This document shows, piece by piece, positions 15,949-25,552 of a stretch of 64,000 bases of DNA; the first letter of the stretch is position 1, and every line of letters begins with the position of its first letter. A program made the position numbers and the translations under genes. Below the pieces are notes generated by a model. The model had not been told where the DNA came from. It made no database searches and saw only the letters and a list, made by a program, of their open reading frames with translations. Origin of the DNA: Spirosoma sp. KUDC1026 (GTDB taxonomy: Bacteria > Bacteroidota > Bacteroidia > Cytophagales > Spirosomataceae); the NCBI RefSeq assembly GCF_013375035.1, contig NZ_CP056032.1, forward strand, positions 62,001 through 126,000. The letters run 5' to 3'.

Positions 15949-17550
15949 TTACAGTGGTTGCTGATAAATTTTTATAAAAACGTCGGATGGTAGCTGATCA
16001 TACTCACCGCGCTGCAGATATGGATTGATTTCGTACGTAATAACTTCATCCATAAACTCCGGCACCTCGCCAAACAGTCGGCTGGCTGATGCGGGTGTGT
16101 ATTTCTTTTTCACCCGGATAAGCCGCTGTTCCGGTTCGTTGTTCCAGGCTGGGTTGGCCCCCAGTACCAGCTGAATTTTAGCCCAGTCGCCCACAAAGTA
16201 TTCCTGCAACAACGGAATAATTCGCTCCCGGAACGCATTACAGAGATCCTCGTGCGTTGTTACGTTCATTAGATACGCGTGCCCCAACTGGTGATCACTG
16301 TCGAGTAGGTATTCGATTCGCTCGTTCATCGTCCGCAGCAACTGCGCCAGATCGACGCCCTCAACGGTTCCCAGCAGCGACGGATCGGGCAGTACTTCGC
16401 GGAACGCAAACCGACGGCGCAGGGCAATGTCGAGCAGCGCAATGGATCGGTCGGTAGTGTTCATCGTGCCGATCACGTACAGGTTCAGCGGCACGCCAAA
16501 GCGCTCCGTCGAGTAGGGCAGGGTGAGCCACAGTTCATGATCAGCACCGAGCCGTTTGTCGGGTTCAAGCAACGTAATGAGGTCACCAAATACGCTGGCA
16601 ATGTTCGCCCGGTTGATCTCGTCGATCAGCAAATAATGAGCCGGTGCTTTTTGTAGTTTCTGTCGTCGGTTATCGGCCGTATCATTCAGGCAATCGGCTA
16701 TGGTAGCGTAACCTGCCTGCTGCACGGCCGTCAGACAGGCCTTGTGAAAAATCCCTTTCCGAATGCGGTAGCTGATCTGGTTGTTGATCGTTTCCGGCCG
16801 AATTCCTTCAACAAATTCCTCGTAGCTATAGGACGGGTGAAACGTAATCAGACTGGCGCGATCTGAATTCTTGTCGGTCAGATACGGTTGCAGCACGTGC
16901 GTTTTCCCCGTACCCGGCGGACCAAACAGGATCAGGTTCAGGGGCTGCCGGACCGACTCAATCTCGGGCGTATAGTCAACGCTGTCTTCTTCCACGCCGT
17001 TCTCACGCGGTACATGATCACCGAGTGTCGGGTCGGCGGCCAGCCGGATCAGTTCGCTGAGGTACGCTTCGTCTTCGGCCGCCCGGTAGATATCAGGATT
17101 ATGCCGGGCCGAGTGCGGCCCCCGCCGGGTGGCTTCAACCAGTTCCGGCAGGCAGTCGAGCCAGCACTGCTGAATGGCCGGCTGATAAAGCAAATGGGCA
17201 TTGGAATGACCAATAATTGCGGCTACGTAGTTCGACTTTTCACTGATCTGGCTAAAGTCCAGTTCCTCGTAACTCAGCAGTTGTTCCTGGCACGATTTTT
17301 TGACAGTTAACCAATATTCGGCTTCACCCCGGTGCGGTTTTACCAGGCGAAGCCCCCACACGAAGTTAACGTTGGCCGTAATAGCCCGCTGGTCCTTACG
17401 CACCGTAAAGGCCAGTTTGGCGTCACCGTTGGGGAGATTGACAATATCGATAAGCTCTTTTAACAGCCCGAAAAACCGACGAACGGCTTCGGGATGATTG
17501 ATGTCGCGGATTTGATCGACTAAGGCTGACTGCTGGGAATCGGTTGGCAC
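15949..17550 (-). CDS. McrB-like AAA+ ATPase without a McrC partner
   Basis: 533 residues. The AAA+ core has Walker A GPPGTGKT (210-217), Walker [11 protein letters not shown] (about 307-316), the family sensor GTMNTTDRS (361-369) and ALRRRF (376-381). This is the McrB/5-methylcytosine-GTPase type. The N-terminal about 195 residues have no DNA-binding domain I can name. In known systems McrB recognises modified DNA and drives the nuclease McrC. No McrC is present on either side; the neighbours are a dehydrogenase and a lipoprotein. So it is an orphan, either defence-related with a distant partner or a MoxR-like remodeller. Confidence 0.82.
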   Translation of the reverse strand: MPTDSQQSALVDQIRDINHPEAVRRFFGLLKELIDIVNLPNGDAKLAFTVRKDQRAITANVNFVWGLRLVKPHRGEAEYWLTVKKSCQEQLLSYEELDFSQISEKSNYVAAIIGHSNAHLLYQPAIQQCWLDCLPELVEATRRGPHSARHNPDIYRAAEDEAYLSELIRLAADPTLGDHVPRENGVEEDSVDYTPEIESVRQPLNLILFGPPGTGKTHVLQPYLTDKNSDRASLITFHPSYSYEEFVEGIRPETINNQISYRIRKGIFHKACLTAVQQAGYATIADCLNDTADNRRQKLQKAPAHYLLIDEINRANIASVFGDLITLLEPDKRLGADHELWLTLPYSTERFGVPLNLYVIGTMNTTDRSIALLDIALRRRFAFREVLPDPSLLGTVEGVDLAQLLRTMNERIEYLLDSDHQLGHAYLMNVTTHEDLCNAFRERIIPLLQEYFVGDWAKIQLVLGANPAWNNEPEQRLIRVKKKYTPASASRLFGEVPEFMDEVITYEINPYLQRGEYDQLPSDVFIKIYQQPL

Positions 17551-17722
17551 AAATAAGGGAATAGGTCAACAAACAAAACAATCAATCAGCGAGCGTTTGC
17601 AACGGTTGTCTTTGCCTCACGGATGGCGTTGTCGTTTGTTAATTTGATCGATGTATTCCTTGCGAAGCTACGACTTTTCCCTCTTTTCCGGTACATTCGT
17701 TTTACGGGTCTAATCAGCCAGT

Positions 17723-18598
17723 ATGCCATCTATTATGCGTCTTTCGCTACGTCTACTTTTCTTTCTTCTGTCAATAGGATTCGCAGCCTGTAAGAATACG
17801 GACAAGGCTGATCCAACCCCCGTTTGCCAGCTTCTCAGCACCACCGACCAACTCGTGGAAACCAGCGGCCGACTGACGGACGAACTAATCCGGACGTTTA
17901 CCTATAGCGCCAATGCCGTAACAGCCATTGGCGAAAAGTCGGCCAATAAAGAAGCGCTCTTTCGGCTTATGTCCACCAATCAGCGCGTAGCAGAGGCCGT
18001 CAATGGTCAGGACGTGATTACCCTGAGCTACGGCACCAGTACGACCCAACCCGTCAGTGCGACGTTCAGTCGCTCGGACGCGGTGCAGTCTACGTTTGTG
18101 CTCGAATATAATGCAACCGGAGCGCTGACCCGTGTTGTAGAAAGCCGCCGGGTGCTGCCCGCCAACTCCCTGACGACTGAGCGGGCTTATTCTTTTACCT
18201 ATGATAACGCGGGCAACCTGACACTGGAGCGGGCCCGGTTCACGTTACGTACGGGTGTGGTGTCGGAGCAGGAAACCGAATACGTCTTCGATACGCACGC
18301 ATCGGTGTACGCCAACTTCAGCGCCCGTCCATTGCTTACGATTATTGCCCTGACGCAGGCTGTCGAAACAAAGCCGGGCCGGTTCTGGCACACCAGAGCG
18401 CCCTTGTCTTTCCAGACGTTCGACCTCACAACGGCTGGTACCCGGTCCACCATGCGCGAAGCAACTACTTATATCCCTACCTACGACGGCAACGGCTCGT
18501 TAACTACCCAGGAACAAACAGCCCTCCTTTATCAATCCAGCGTTCCCACGCCAACGACAAAGAAAAACCGGCAGGTATTTACGTACCAGTGTAACTGA
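17723..18598 (+). CDS. Putative lipoprotein with RHS/YD-like beta repeats
   Basis: 291 residues. The signal MRLSLRLLFFLLSIGFAAC (lipobox FAAC) starts at the second Met (17735); either Met is possible. The mature part has repeated short units of the type F-x-Y-x-A-x-G-x-L (VLEYNATGALTRV, SFTYDNAGNLTLE, YIPTYDGNGSLTTQ), as in DUF4595-like surface lipoproteins of Bacteroidota. A TACATTCG (17692-17699) lies 24 bp before the start and fits the -7 box in its TAnnTTCG form. Probably cell-surface or periplasmic; function unknown. Confidence 0.75.
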   Translation: MPSIMRLSLRLLFFLLSIGFAACKNTDKADPTPVCQLLSTTDQLVETSGRLTDELIRTFTYSANAVTAIGEKSANKEALFRLMSTNQRVAEAVNGQDVITLSYGTSTTQPVSATFSRSDAVQSTFVLEYNATGALTRVVESRRVLPANSLTTERAYSFTYDNAGNLTLERARFTLRTGVVSEQETEYVFDTHASVYANFSARPLLTIIALTQAVETKPGRFWHTRAPLSFQTFDLTTAGTRSTMREATTYIPTYDGNGSLTTQEQTALLYQSSVPTPTTKKNRQVFTYQCN

Positions 18599-18818
18599 TT
18601 TTTACGGGTTGGCTGGTGCAAGGGCTGCGTTTCATTTACCGGCCACCTTTGCTATCTGTCGGTTAGCAGAACCATGACTCCAGAACACGCATGGCTGTTT
18701 CGAATAACAGGATTCTGCATGATCACTCTACCTCTGTATGGAAAAAGAATGCAGCAACTGACAATTTGGCGCCGGCTTCCGCTACGTTATGTAGCCGAAA
18801 AATCGTTGTTTTGCAGCT

Positions 18819-19271
18819 ATGAGAAACCTATTCATTGCTCTTTTACTCAGCGTATCAGCTTCGGCTTTCGGGCAGGCATCGGTAGCCTACTACCCATTCA
18901 ACAACCTCGTTACCGTCAGCACCAATGCCGATCGGTTGTTCTGGGCCGACGCGCGGGTGCAGACCAATACGGTCTTTGCTTCGCTTAGCACGACCCTCTG
19001 CCCCATGGTCAACATCGTCCGGAAACAGCAGGTCAACTATTACACTGGCCTGGGTGTGCGTTTCAACCCACTCAACGGCCTCGATAACCGCGACGTGCTG
19101 GAGGGCTACTCACTCCAGGTCGGGGTCCGCGTGAAACCCATTCCCTTTGTGCCTAATCTACGCGTTGCCTTTGAGATTGCGCCTTACGCCCGCAAGGATT
19201 TCAAACTCGGCAGTATGCAGTCTTTTCTGGGTATTGCTTACCAGTTCAGCAAGAAGAAGCAGCCTTTGTAG
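18819..19271 (+). CDS. Small outer-membrane beta-barrel-like protein
   Basis: 150 residues with a clear signal peptide (MRNLFIALLLSVSASAFGQA). The rest alternates polar and hydrophobic residues in strand-length blocks (VNYYTGLGVRFNPLN, YSLQVGVRVKPIPF, LRVAFEIAPYARKDF, FLGIAYQFS), with an aromatic near the C-terminus. That is the look of an eight-strand outer membrane barrel. I do not recognise a named family. The 220 bp upstream hold no gene. It is followed by a family-B hairpin. Confidence 0.65.
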   Translation: MRNLFIALLLSVSASAFGQASVAYYPFNNLVTVSTNADRLFWADARVQTNTVFASLSTTLCPMVNIVRKQQVNYYTGLGVRFNPLNGLDNRDVLEGYSLQVGVRVKPIPFVPNLRVAFEIAPYARKDFKLGSMQSFLGIAYQFSKKKQPL

Positions 19272-19315
19272 GTAGACAAGAGACAATAAGACGGAAGAAG
19301 AAAGACCAGTATAGA

Positions 19316-19379
19316 AGAGAAAAGACGTAAGAAGAAAGAAGCGCATCAGCTAACCTCTTTCTTCTTACGTCTTTTCTCT
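19316..19379. terminator. Hairpin between convergent genes (repeat family B)
   Basis: Two perfect 24-bp purine/pyrimidine arms (containing AAAAGACGTAAGAAGAAAGA) flank a 16-base loop, AGCGCATCAGCTAACC. It lies between the outer-membrane protein gene (plus) and the S41 protease (minus) and can terminate both. The hairpin at 26306-26359 has the same arm core (AAAGACGTAA) and nearly the same loop. Confidence 0.75.
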
Positions 19380-19390
19380 TTTGTCTATTC

Positions 19391-21121
19391 TTACTTCTTA
19401 TCCGGCGCGTTGTAGGTGAACATGCCGTGTTCCAGTTTATCGGCCCGGTCGAAGAGTTGCAGAGCTTTTTGATACGTATCGTCCGCTTCGGAAATGACCT
19501 GGAAATACTCGTTGTTCAGCCCCGCCTTGTTGCTTTTCTGATACACATAGCGGGCTACCAGCGCTTTGATCTGCGTCCGAATATACTCTTTCGAGCGGTT
19601 GTATTCCTTCTGATTGAACGGCACTCCTTCGGCAGCAGCCTCTTTTGTCAGCCGATTCATAAAAGCATCGTCCAGCGTAACCGTCCGGTCAAACTCGGCG
19701 AACGGCAGCTTTTCCAGACGCTTCCGGTTCGCGTTGGCATACTCGACAGCGTACTCACGAATAAGATTCTTGTTAAACAGCTTGATCAGATACGGTGTCT
19801 GCCAGCTCGAATCGCGGGGAATGAAATAGTCGGGAGTGATTCCCCCGCCACCGTACACGACCCGGCCGCCGTCGGTTTTGAATTTCAGTTTGGGATCGTT
19901 CTTGATCGAATCGGCAATGTAGTATTCACCCCGCTTCGAGCGCAGCTCCAGGTCTTTCTCATAGTCCCCTTCCTGACCCGGAATGTAAGGTTTCTGAATG
20001 CTGCGTCCGCTGGGTGTGTAGTACCGCGAGATCGTGAGTCGCAGTTCGGAGCCATCGCTCAGTTGAACCGGCATCTGCACCAGCCCTTTCCCGAACGAAC
20101 GCCGACCCGCAATCAGGGCGCGGTCATGGTCCTGCAGGGCACCCGCCACAATTTCCGAAGCCGAGGCACTCCCCTCATCCACCAGCACGACCAGCGGCCC
20201 TTCTTCAAACTGACCCGCAATGCGCGCAAACGTCTGACGGTCGTAGCGGTTGTCTTTCCCGTTGGTGTACACCAGCATTTTGTTACCCGAAATAAATTCG
20301 TCGGCAATGCTGGTTGCCCGATCCATGTAGCCGCCGGGGTTATTGCGCAGGTCCATCATCAACTGCTTCATCCCCTGACTTTTCAGCGACGCCAGCGCCG
20401 TCTTGAACTCATCGTAAGTTGTTTCGGAGAAGCGGTTGACTTTGATGTAGCCCGTTTTGTTATCAATCATGTAAGCCGCATCGATTGAATAGGTCGGAAT
20501 CCGATCGCGGGTCACGGTGTACACTTTGGGAGCTTTGTCTCCTTTGCGCAGAATCGTCAGCTTGACCGGCGTACCGCGTTTGCCACGTAACGCTTTGTAG
20601 ACATCGCTGTTTTCAATTTTGGTACCAACCAGCGCCTTGTCATCGACTTTGATGATTTTGTCGCCACTCTGGATGCCGACGGCTTCAGATGGCCCGCCCG
20701 ACATGGGCGTTACGACGTACACCGTGTCTTTATAAATGTTGAACTCGACCCCAATTCCGTCGAAGCCGCCTTCCAGTTGCGAGCGGGCTGCAACTGCGTT
20801 CTGCGGATTCAGATAGGCCGTGTGCGGGTCAAGTTTCTGCAGCATCTGCTCGATTGAATAATCGACCAGCTCATCGGTATTAACCGTATCGACGTAGTTA
20901 TTTTCGATCAGCTGCAGGATTTCCCGGTATTTCGTGTAACCCCGCCCAATGGTATTCAGGCTTTTGGTACCGCCAAAGAACGTAGCGCCGATCAGCATGC
21001 CACCGGCCATCGTCAGCCCCAGCAGCATGGGAAGGCGCACCGTTGATTTATCATTGCGAATATGTTCCCGGCTTCCTTTTGGGGTTGCCGATTCGCCGTT
21101 TGTTAATTGTCCTTCTTCCAT
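19391..21121 (-). CDS. S41-family C-terminal processing peptidase
   Basis: 576 residues. One N-terminal membrane anchor (about 30-50, MLLGLTMAGGMLIGATFF) places it in the periplasm. A PDZ domain follows (about 110-185, GIQSGDKIIKVDDKALVG), then the protease core with the nucleophile Ser in EGSASASEIVAG (about 315-325) and the general-base Lys in RRSFGKGLVQ (about 345). The C-terminal about 150 residues are the extra domain common in Bacteroidota Ctp proteins. The family trims C-termini of exported proteins or clears damaged ones. Confidence 0.93.
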   Translation of the reverse strand: MEEGQLTNGESATPKGSREHIRNDKSTVRLPMLLGLTMAGGMLIGATFFGGTKSLNTIGRGYTKYREILQLIENNYVDTVNTDELVDYSIEQMLQKLDPHTAYLNPQNAVAARSQLEGGFDGIGVEFNIYKDTVYVVTPMSGGPSEAVGIQSGDKIIKVDDKALVGTKIENSDVYKALRGKRGTPVKLTILRKGDKAPKVYTVTRDRIPTYSIDAAYMIDNKTGYIKVNRFSETTYDEFKTALASLKSQGMKQLMMDLRNNPGGYMDRATSIADEFISGNKMLVYTNGKDNRYDRQTFARIAGQFEEGPLVVLVDEGSASASEIVAGALQDHDRALIAGRRSFGKGLVQMPVQLSDGSELRLTISRYYTPSGRSIQKPYIPGQEGDYEKDLELRSKRGEYYIADSIKNDPKLKFKTDGGRVVYGGGGITPDYFIPRDSSWQTPYLIKLFNKNLIREYAVEYANANRKRLEKLPFAEFDRTVTLDDAFMNRLTKEAAAEGVPFNQKEYNRSKEYIRTQIKALVARYVYQKSNKAGLNNEYFQVISEADDTYQKALQLFDRADKLEHGMFTYNAPDKK

Positions 21122-21281
21122 ATGGTGCCTACCTTCCTTCAGTCGTTTCTATACCCCCTAAACGTTTGGAATATAGCGAAATGTTTGCCACGTTATCGAC
21201 TGTTTTCTAAAAAAATGTTAAAGCCTACTCTGCGGTGATTCACGTACAATTTACCCCTCATTTTTCGGCGCAAACGAGGAC

Positions 21282-23276
21282 TTAACGTCTATCCGTAAAG
21301 TTCGTAAACTGGTCGAGAGAGGCCGGATTCCGGAGGGTATCCCGACTGACGGCCAGCGATGGGTCGACGCCGGCCAGTATTTTTTTCACCGGCGTTTCAA
21401 CCTTCTTCCCGCTGATGGTGTACGGAATTTCGTCAATGGCATAAATCTGGTCCGGTACATGCCGGGGACTAAGCTGCTTTCGCAGGGTAGCCTTGATGCG
21501 AGCGATCAGTTCATCGGTCAGTGTATGCCCCTTCCGCAGCACCACGAACATCGGCATAAAATAGCGCCCACCGGGTTGTTCCAGCCCGACAATCAGGCTG
21601 TCGGCAACTTCGGGCAGGTTTTCGATGGCGCTGTAGATATCGCTGGTTCCAATCCGAACGCCATCGCGGTTCAGGGTCGCGTCCGAGCGGCCGTAAATAA
21701 TAACCCCGTTCCGTTCGGTAATCTCGATGTAATCACCATGCCACCAGAGGCCGGGGTATTTTTCGAAATAACTCGCGAAGTAACGCTGGTTACCGGTGTC
21801 CCCCCAGAAATAGATGGGCATAGAAGGCATCGGTTCCAGAATGACCATATCGCCCTGTTTACCCCGAACCGAATACCCCTTCTCGTCGTAGGCTTCGACC
21901 TTACAACCCAGCAGCCGGCACTGAATCTCCCCTTCGTAGACAGGTTGGAGAAGATTCCCCCCCACAAAACCGCTGCAGATGTCAGTCCCGCCACTGAACG
22001 AAATCAGCCAGACGTCCGACTTGATCGCGTCATAAATCCAGCGGAAGCCTTCGGGCGGCAGGGGTGATCCGGTAGACGCAATAGTCCGTAGATTTCCCAG
22101 CCTGAACTCGCTGCCCAGCCGTTTACCGTCTGCCGTCAAATCAGCTTCGGCGCGCATGCAGGCCAGGTAAAAAGCAGCCCCGCCCCCGAAATGATTGATA
22201 CGGGCCTCTTCGGCCAGTTTCCAGAGCGTTTTCAAATTCGGATAGGAAACCGATCCTTCGTACAGTACCAGCGTAGCACCGACAAGCATGGAGCCGAGCG
22301 CAAAATTCCACATCATCCAGCCCGTAGTCGAATACCAGAAGTAACGCTCGCCTTCACGCACGTCCTGGTGCAGGGCCAGCGTTTTCAGGTGTTCGAGCAG
22401 GCAGCCTCCCACGCTGTGGGTAATAGCTTTGGGCTTACCCGTCGTTCCCGACGAATACAACACCCAGATTGGATGATTGAAGGGGACAAGTTCAAACGTC
22501 AAACCGTCGGGTGCGTAGGTTTCCAGTACCGAGGCCCAGAGAGTCGCCCGTTCCATACGACTGTCGGGGTCGAGATACGGCACCCAGATCACCCGCTGCA
22601 GGGTAGGCAGGCTGATACGTAGTTCCCGTATATCTTCGGTTTTATCGATGGGCTTCCCGTTATACGTATAGCCATCAGCTGCAATCAGAATTTTTGGTTC
22701 GATCTGTTGAAAGCGGTCAACAACGCTGTTCGTGCCAAAATCGGGTGAGCAGCTCGACCAGACAGCGCCGATGGCGTTGGTAGCCAGAAACGCAATGACC
22801 GCTTCAGGAATATTGGGTAATACCGATGCAACCCGGTCGCCAACGCCAACCCCCTGCTGTTTCAGATAAGCCGCGACGGCCGCTACCTGCTTTTCCAGGC
22901 TAGCCCACGAGATTGTGGTCAGTCGGTGTTGCTCCGACGCGAACATAAGGGCAGGATGCTGCGCGTTTTTGTGGCGAAAGATATGCTCGGCGTAATTGAT
23001 CGTAGCCCCGCTGAACCACTCCGTCCCAATCATACTGAGGGTATCGGGTTGAAAAACAACCTGCCGATAGTCGGTTCCGCTCTGCACGTCGAAAAACTCC
23101 CAGATGCTGGCCCAGAAATCTTCCAGATCCGTAACAGACCACTCCCAGAGATCATTATAATCCCGGAAATACAGTCCTTTCTTGACAAAAAGCCAGTTGA
23201 AATACTGTTTCAGAATCGACTGATCGGCCGTCCGGCGGTCGGGTTTATAGAGGAGATTGGGTAGGTTCTGTGTCAT
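21282..23276 (-). CDS. Acetoacetate-CoA ligase
   Basis: 664 residues, the normal length. The AMP-binding P-loop is SSGTTGKPKAITH (about 270); further signatures are STTGWMMWN, SFSGGTDICSGFVGGN and the A8 hinge GRSDATLNRDGVRIG. It ends with the acyl-activating Lys in YTISGKKVETPVKKI. These are the acetoacetyl-CoA synthetase marks, and distinguish it from acetyl-CoA synthetase. It activates acetoacetate for lipid or polyhydroxybutyrate use, or lets the cell burn ketone bodies. It stands alone, 160 bp upstream of the S41 gene on the same strand. Confidence 0.92.
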   Translation of the reverse strand: MTQNLPNLLYKPDRRTADQSILKQYFNWLFVKKGLYFRDYNDLWEWSVTDLEDFWASIWEFFDVQSGTDYRQVVFQPDTLSMIGTEWFSGATINYAEHIFRHKNAQHPALMFASEQHRLTTISWASLEKQVAAVAAYLKQQGVGVGDRVASVLPNIPEAVIAFLATNAIGAVWSSCSPDFGTNSVVDRFQQIEPKILIAADGYTYNGKPIDKTEDIRELRISLPTLQRVIWVPYLDPDSRMERATLWASVLETYAPDGLTFELVPFNHPIWVLYSSGTTGKPKAITHSVGGCLLEHLKTLALHQDVREGERYFWYSTTGWMMWNFALGSMLVGATLVLYEGSVSYPNLKTLWKLAEEARINHFGGGAAFYLACMRAEADLTADGKRLGSEFRLGNLRTIASTGSPLPPEGFRWIYDAIKSDVWLISFSGGTDICSGFVGGNLLQPVYEGEIQCRLLGCKVEAYDEKGYSVRGKQGDMVILEPMPSMPIYFWGDTGNQRYFASYFEKYPGLWWHGDYIEITERNGVIIYGRSDATLNRDGVRIGTSDIYSAIENLPEVADSLIVGLEQPGGRYFMPMFVVLRKGHTLTDELIARIKATLRKQLSPRHVPDQIYAIDEIPYTISGKKVETPVKKILAGVDPSLAVSRDTLRNPASLDQFTNFTDRR

Positions 23277-23420
23277 CGTGGGGTGGCAGGCTACGCATGA
23301 GTTAGACAGGTGAGCCCCTTAGACAACGATTTTAGGCCAACTTCTTGCGTCTTCGGATTGTTTTTTCAATAAAATGCGTTGTGTCCGCAGCAGGCGTAGC
23401 AGCGATTCTTGCAAAAGCTG

Positions 23421-23428
23421 TACCTTTG
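23421..23428 (+). promoter_or_regulatory. Likely -7 box (TACCTTTG)
   Basis: TACCTTTG fits the Bacteroidota TAnnTTTG -7 element exactly. A good -33 TTTG at the right distance is not visible. It lies after the upstream in-frame Met at 23409 and before the ATG at 23514, which favours 23514 as the start. Confidence 0.5.
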
Positions 23429-23513
23429 CATCCCTTTTGAACAGGGCATTATACTTACCGCTGATAATCAGCACATCAAATACGCACAACAGTACGATTT
23501 ACTGTATTTTTCC

Positions 23514-25463
23514 ATGAATCAAGACTCAGAACAGAACCGCCCCGGCCGCCCAGATTCGCGCCGTGATGGCGAGAGTCGTTCCTTCGGCCGTCGGGATGAC
23601 GCTCCACGCTTTAATCGATCTAACAACAGCTCGCGCAACGACCGTAGTGGATACGAGCGTAGTGGCAACGAGCGCTCGTCTGACAGCGACAAGCCCCGTT
23701 TTAACCGCGACAGAGACAACTCTGACCGTAGTGGAAGCGACCGTAGTAGCAATGACCGCCCGCGCTTTAACCGTGAGGGAGGTAACGACCGTAGTGGATA
23801 CGACCGCAGTGGCAGCGATCGGCCGCGCTTTAATCGGGATGGCGGAGACCGCCCATCCTTCAACCGGGACCGTAACAGTAACGACCGTAGTGGTAACGAC
23901 CGTGGCGGCAATGACCGCCCCCGTTTCGACCGCGAAGGTGGTAACAACAGCCGTGGTGGATACGACCGTAGTGGCAACGACCGTAGTGGTAATGATCAGC
24001 CACGCTTTAACCGAGATAATAACGAGCGGGGCGGTAATGATCGTCCTACCTTTAACCGCGACCGGGGTGATCGTGGTGGCAATGATCGGCCACGCTTCAA
24101 CCGAGATGGCGACAACAGCCGCGGTGGTAACGAACGTAGTGGATACGACCGTAGTGGCAACGACCGGCCGCGCTTTGATCGGGACCGCAACGACCGTGGC
24201 GGCAATGACCGGCCTCGTTTTAATCGCGACGGTGGTAACGACCGTAGTGGCGACCGGCCATCGTTCAACCGGGATCGTAACGACGATCGCCCACGGTTTA
24301 ACCGCGAAGGTGGCAATGATCGCCCGCGTTTTAACCGGGACGGCGATAATAGCCGTAGTGACCGTAGTGGTAACGACCGTAGTGGTAACGATCGGCCACG
24401 CTTTAATCGGGATCGGAGTGATCGTTCAGACAAACCAGCATTCAAACGGGTAGGTGGTTTTCAGCGCAACTCCGACGAACGGAACCGCGAAAACTGGAAC
24501 CGTTCTGACCGGAACGAAACACCCCGTCGTGGCCGTCGCCAGGATGGTGCCTATGATCCAAACGACCGCTTCACGAGCGATCAACGCAAGGATTCGGGCG
24601 ATCGCCGGACCGGACAATATAAGAAAGCGCCTAACTACGAACTGGAAATCGCCCGTAATCGCGATATGCAACGGAACGATCGACCCACTCGGAACGACCG
24701 CAGCCAGGGCGATAAAGAAAATCGGCCAGTAGCCACGGTTCACAATGACGAACCCGGTCTGACGCGGCTTAACCGCTACATTGCCAACTCGGGCGTTTGC
24801 TCGCGTCGGGAAGCAGACGAACTGATCGCGCAGGGCAACATTTCGGTAAACGGTAAAGTCGTGACCGAAATGGGCTACAAAGTAAAAGAGGGCGATACGG
24901 TGAAATATGGCACAAAAGTGCTGAACCCCGAACGCTTCGTTTACGTCCTGCTGAATAAACCAAAAGATTATATCACGACGACGGACGATCCGGAAGAACG
25001 GAAAACCGTTATGGAGCTAGTAGCTGATGCGGGTAATTTCCGGATGTATCCGGTAGGCCGTCTGGACCGTAACACTACGGGTCTGCTGCTGCTAACCAAC
25101 GACGGCGAACTGGCTGACAAGCTGACGCACCCGTCGTACAACGTTCGCAAAATTTACCAGGTGGAGCTGGACAAGCCCATCACCGAAGAGCATTTCGACG
25201 CCATTAAACAGGGCATTACGCTGGAAGACGGTGAAATCAAACCCGACGCGCTGAGCATCGTTACGCCCGACGCTTACGTTGTCGGTATCGAAATTCACTC
25301 GGGCCGGAACCGCATCGTGCGTCGTATTTTCGAGAACTTCGGCTACGAAGTCACCAAGCTGGACCGTACGACTTACGCTGGCCTGACCAAGAAAGAACTG
25401 CCCCGCGGTAAGTGGCGTTTCCTGGAGCCGAAAGAAGTCATCAAGCTGAAATACCTGAATTAA
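23514..25463 (+). CDS. RsuA/RluB-type rRNA pseudouridine synthase with long repetitive N-terminus
   Basis: 649 residues from the ATG at 23514. Residues about 1-410 are low complexity (R, N, D, G, S), made of units such as NDRSGNDRPRFNRD. They resemble RGG/RNA-binding tails and are likely disordered. The enzyme follows: an S4 domain (about 416-460, LTRLNRYIANSGVCSRREAD), then the catalytic Asp in PVGRLDRNTTGLLL (about 518) and SGRNRIVRRIFENFGY near the end. The family converts a uridine in 23S or 16S rRNA to pseudouridine. Basic repeat-rich tails on RluB-like proteins occur in Bacteroidota, but this one is much longer than the enzyme itself. Confidence 0.9.
   Translation: MNQDSEQNRPGRPDSRRDGESRSFGRRDDAPRFNRSNNSSRNDRSGYERSGNERSSDSDKPRFNRDRDNSDRSGSDRSSNDRPRFNREGGNDRSGYDRSGSDRPRFNRDGGDRPSFNRDRNSNDRSGNDRGGNDRPRFDREGGNNSRGGYDRSGNDRSGNDQPRFNRDNNERGGNDRPTFNRDRGDRGGNDRPRFNRDGDNSRGGNERSGYDRSGNDRPRFDRDRNDRGGNDRPRFNRDGGNDRSGDRPSFNRDRNDDRPRFNREGGNDRPRFNRDGDNSRSDRSGNDRSGNDRPRFNRDRSDRSDKPAFKRVGGFQRNSDERNRENWNRSDRNETPRRGRRQDGAYDPNDRFTSDQRKDSGDRRTGQYKKAPNYELEIARNRDMQRNDRPTRNDRSQGDKENRPVATVHNDEPGLTRLNRYIANSGVCSRREADELIAQGNISVNGKVVTEMGYKVKEGDTVKYGTKVLNPERFVYVLLNKPKDYITTTDDPEERKTVMELVADAGNFRMYPVGRLDRNTTGLLLLTNDGELADKLTHPSYNVRKIYQVELDKPITEEHFDAIKQGITLEDGEIKPDALSIVTPDAYVVGIEIHSGRNRIVRRIFENFGYEVTKLDRTTYAGLTKKELPRGKWRFLEPKEVIKLKYLN
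23560..24450 (+). repeat. In-frame tandem repeat region, NDR(S/G)GNDRPRFNRD type
   Basis: Degenerate 12- to 48-bp units built on AACGACCGTAGTGGTAACGA and CGCTTTAACCGNGA repeat throughout this part of the pseudouridine synthase gene. All stay in one frame and vary mostly at third positions. The bias leaves long open frames on the opposite strand, which are not genes. Such arrays can change length by slippage. Confidence 0.85.
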
Positions 25464-25464
25464 T

Positions 25465-25546
25465 AAAGAGCGAAAGAGTTAATGAGCGAAAGAGCGAAAA
25501 TCCATCCGGACAATCGCTCTTTCGCTCATTAACTCTTTCGCTCTTT
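25465..25546. terminator. Family-A hairpin after the pseudouridine synthase gene
   Basis: Two perfect 33-bp arms (left 25465-25497, right 25514-25546) built from the same GAGCGAAAG units as the palindrome at 6667-6736. The loop is 16 bases. It begins next to the stop of the upstream gene and ends 6 bp before the deoC start, so it separates the two genes and may form part of the deoC leader. Confidence 0.8.
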
Positions 25547-25552
25547 GACCTT

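Noticed and set aside
15949..17550. Complete McrBC restriction system
   Set aside because: No McrC-like gene is found within the window on either strand.
23519..24445. Long open frames opposite the repeat region (Arg/Leu/Ser-rich)
   Set aside because: They come from base bias of the repeat on the coding strand. They lack a start context and the sense frame has a clear enzyme after it.
23560..24450. Repeat region as a CRISPR array
   Set aside because: Units are in frame, degenerate and without unique spacers of constant length, and no cas gene is near.
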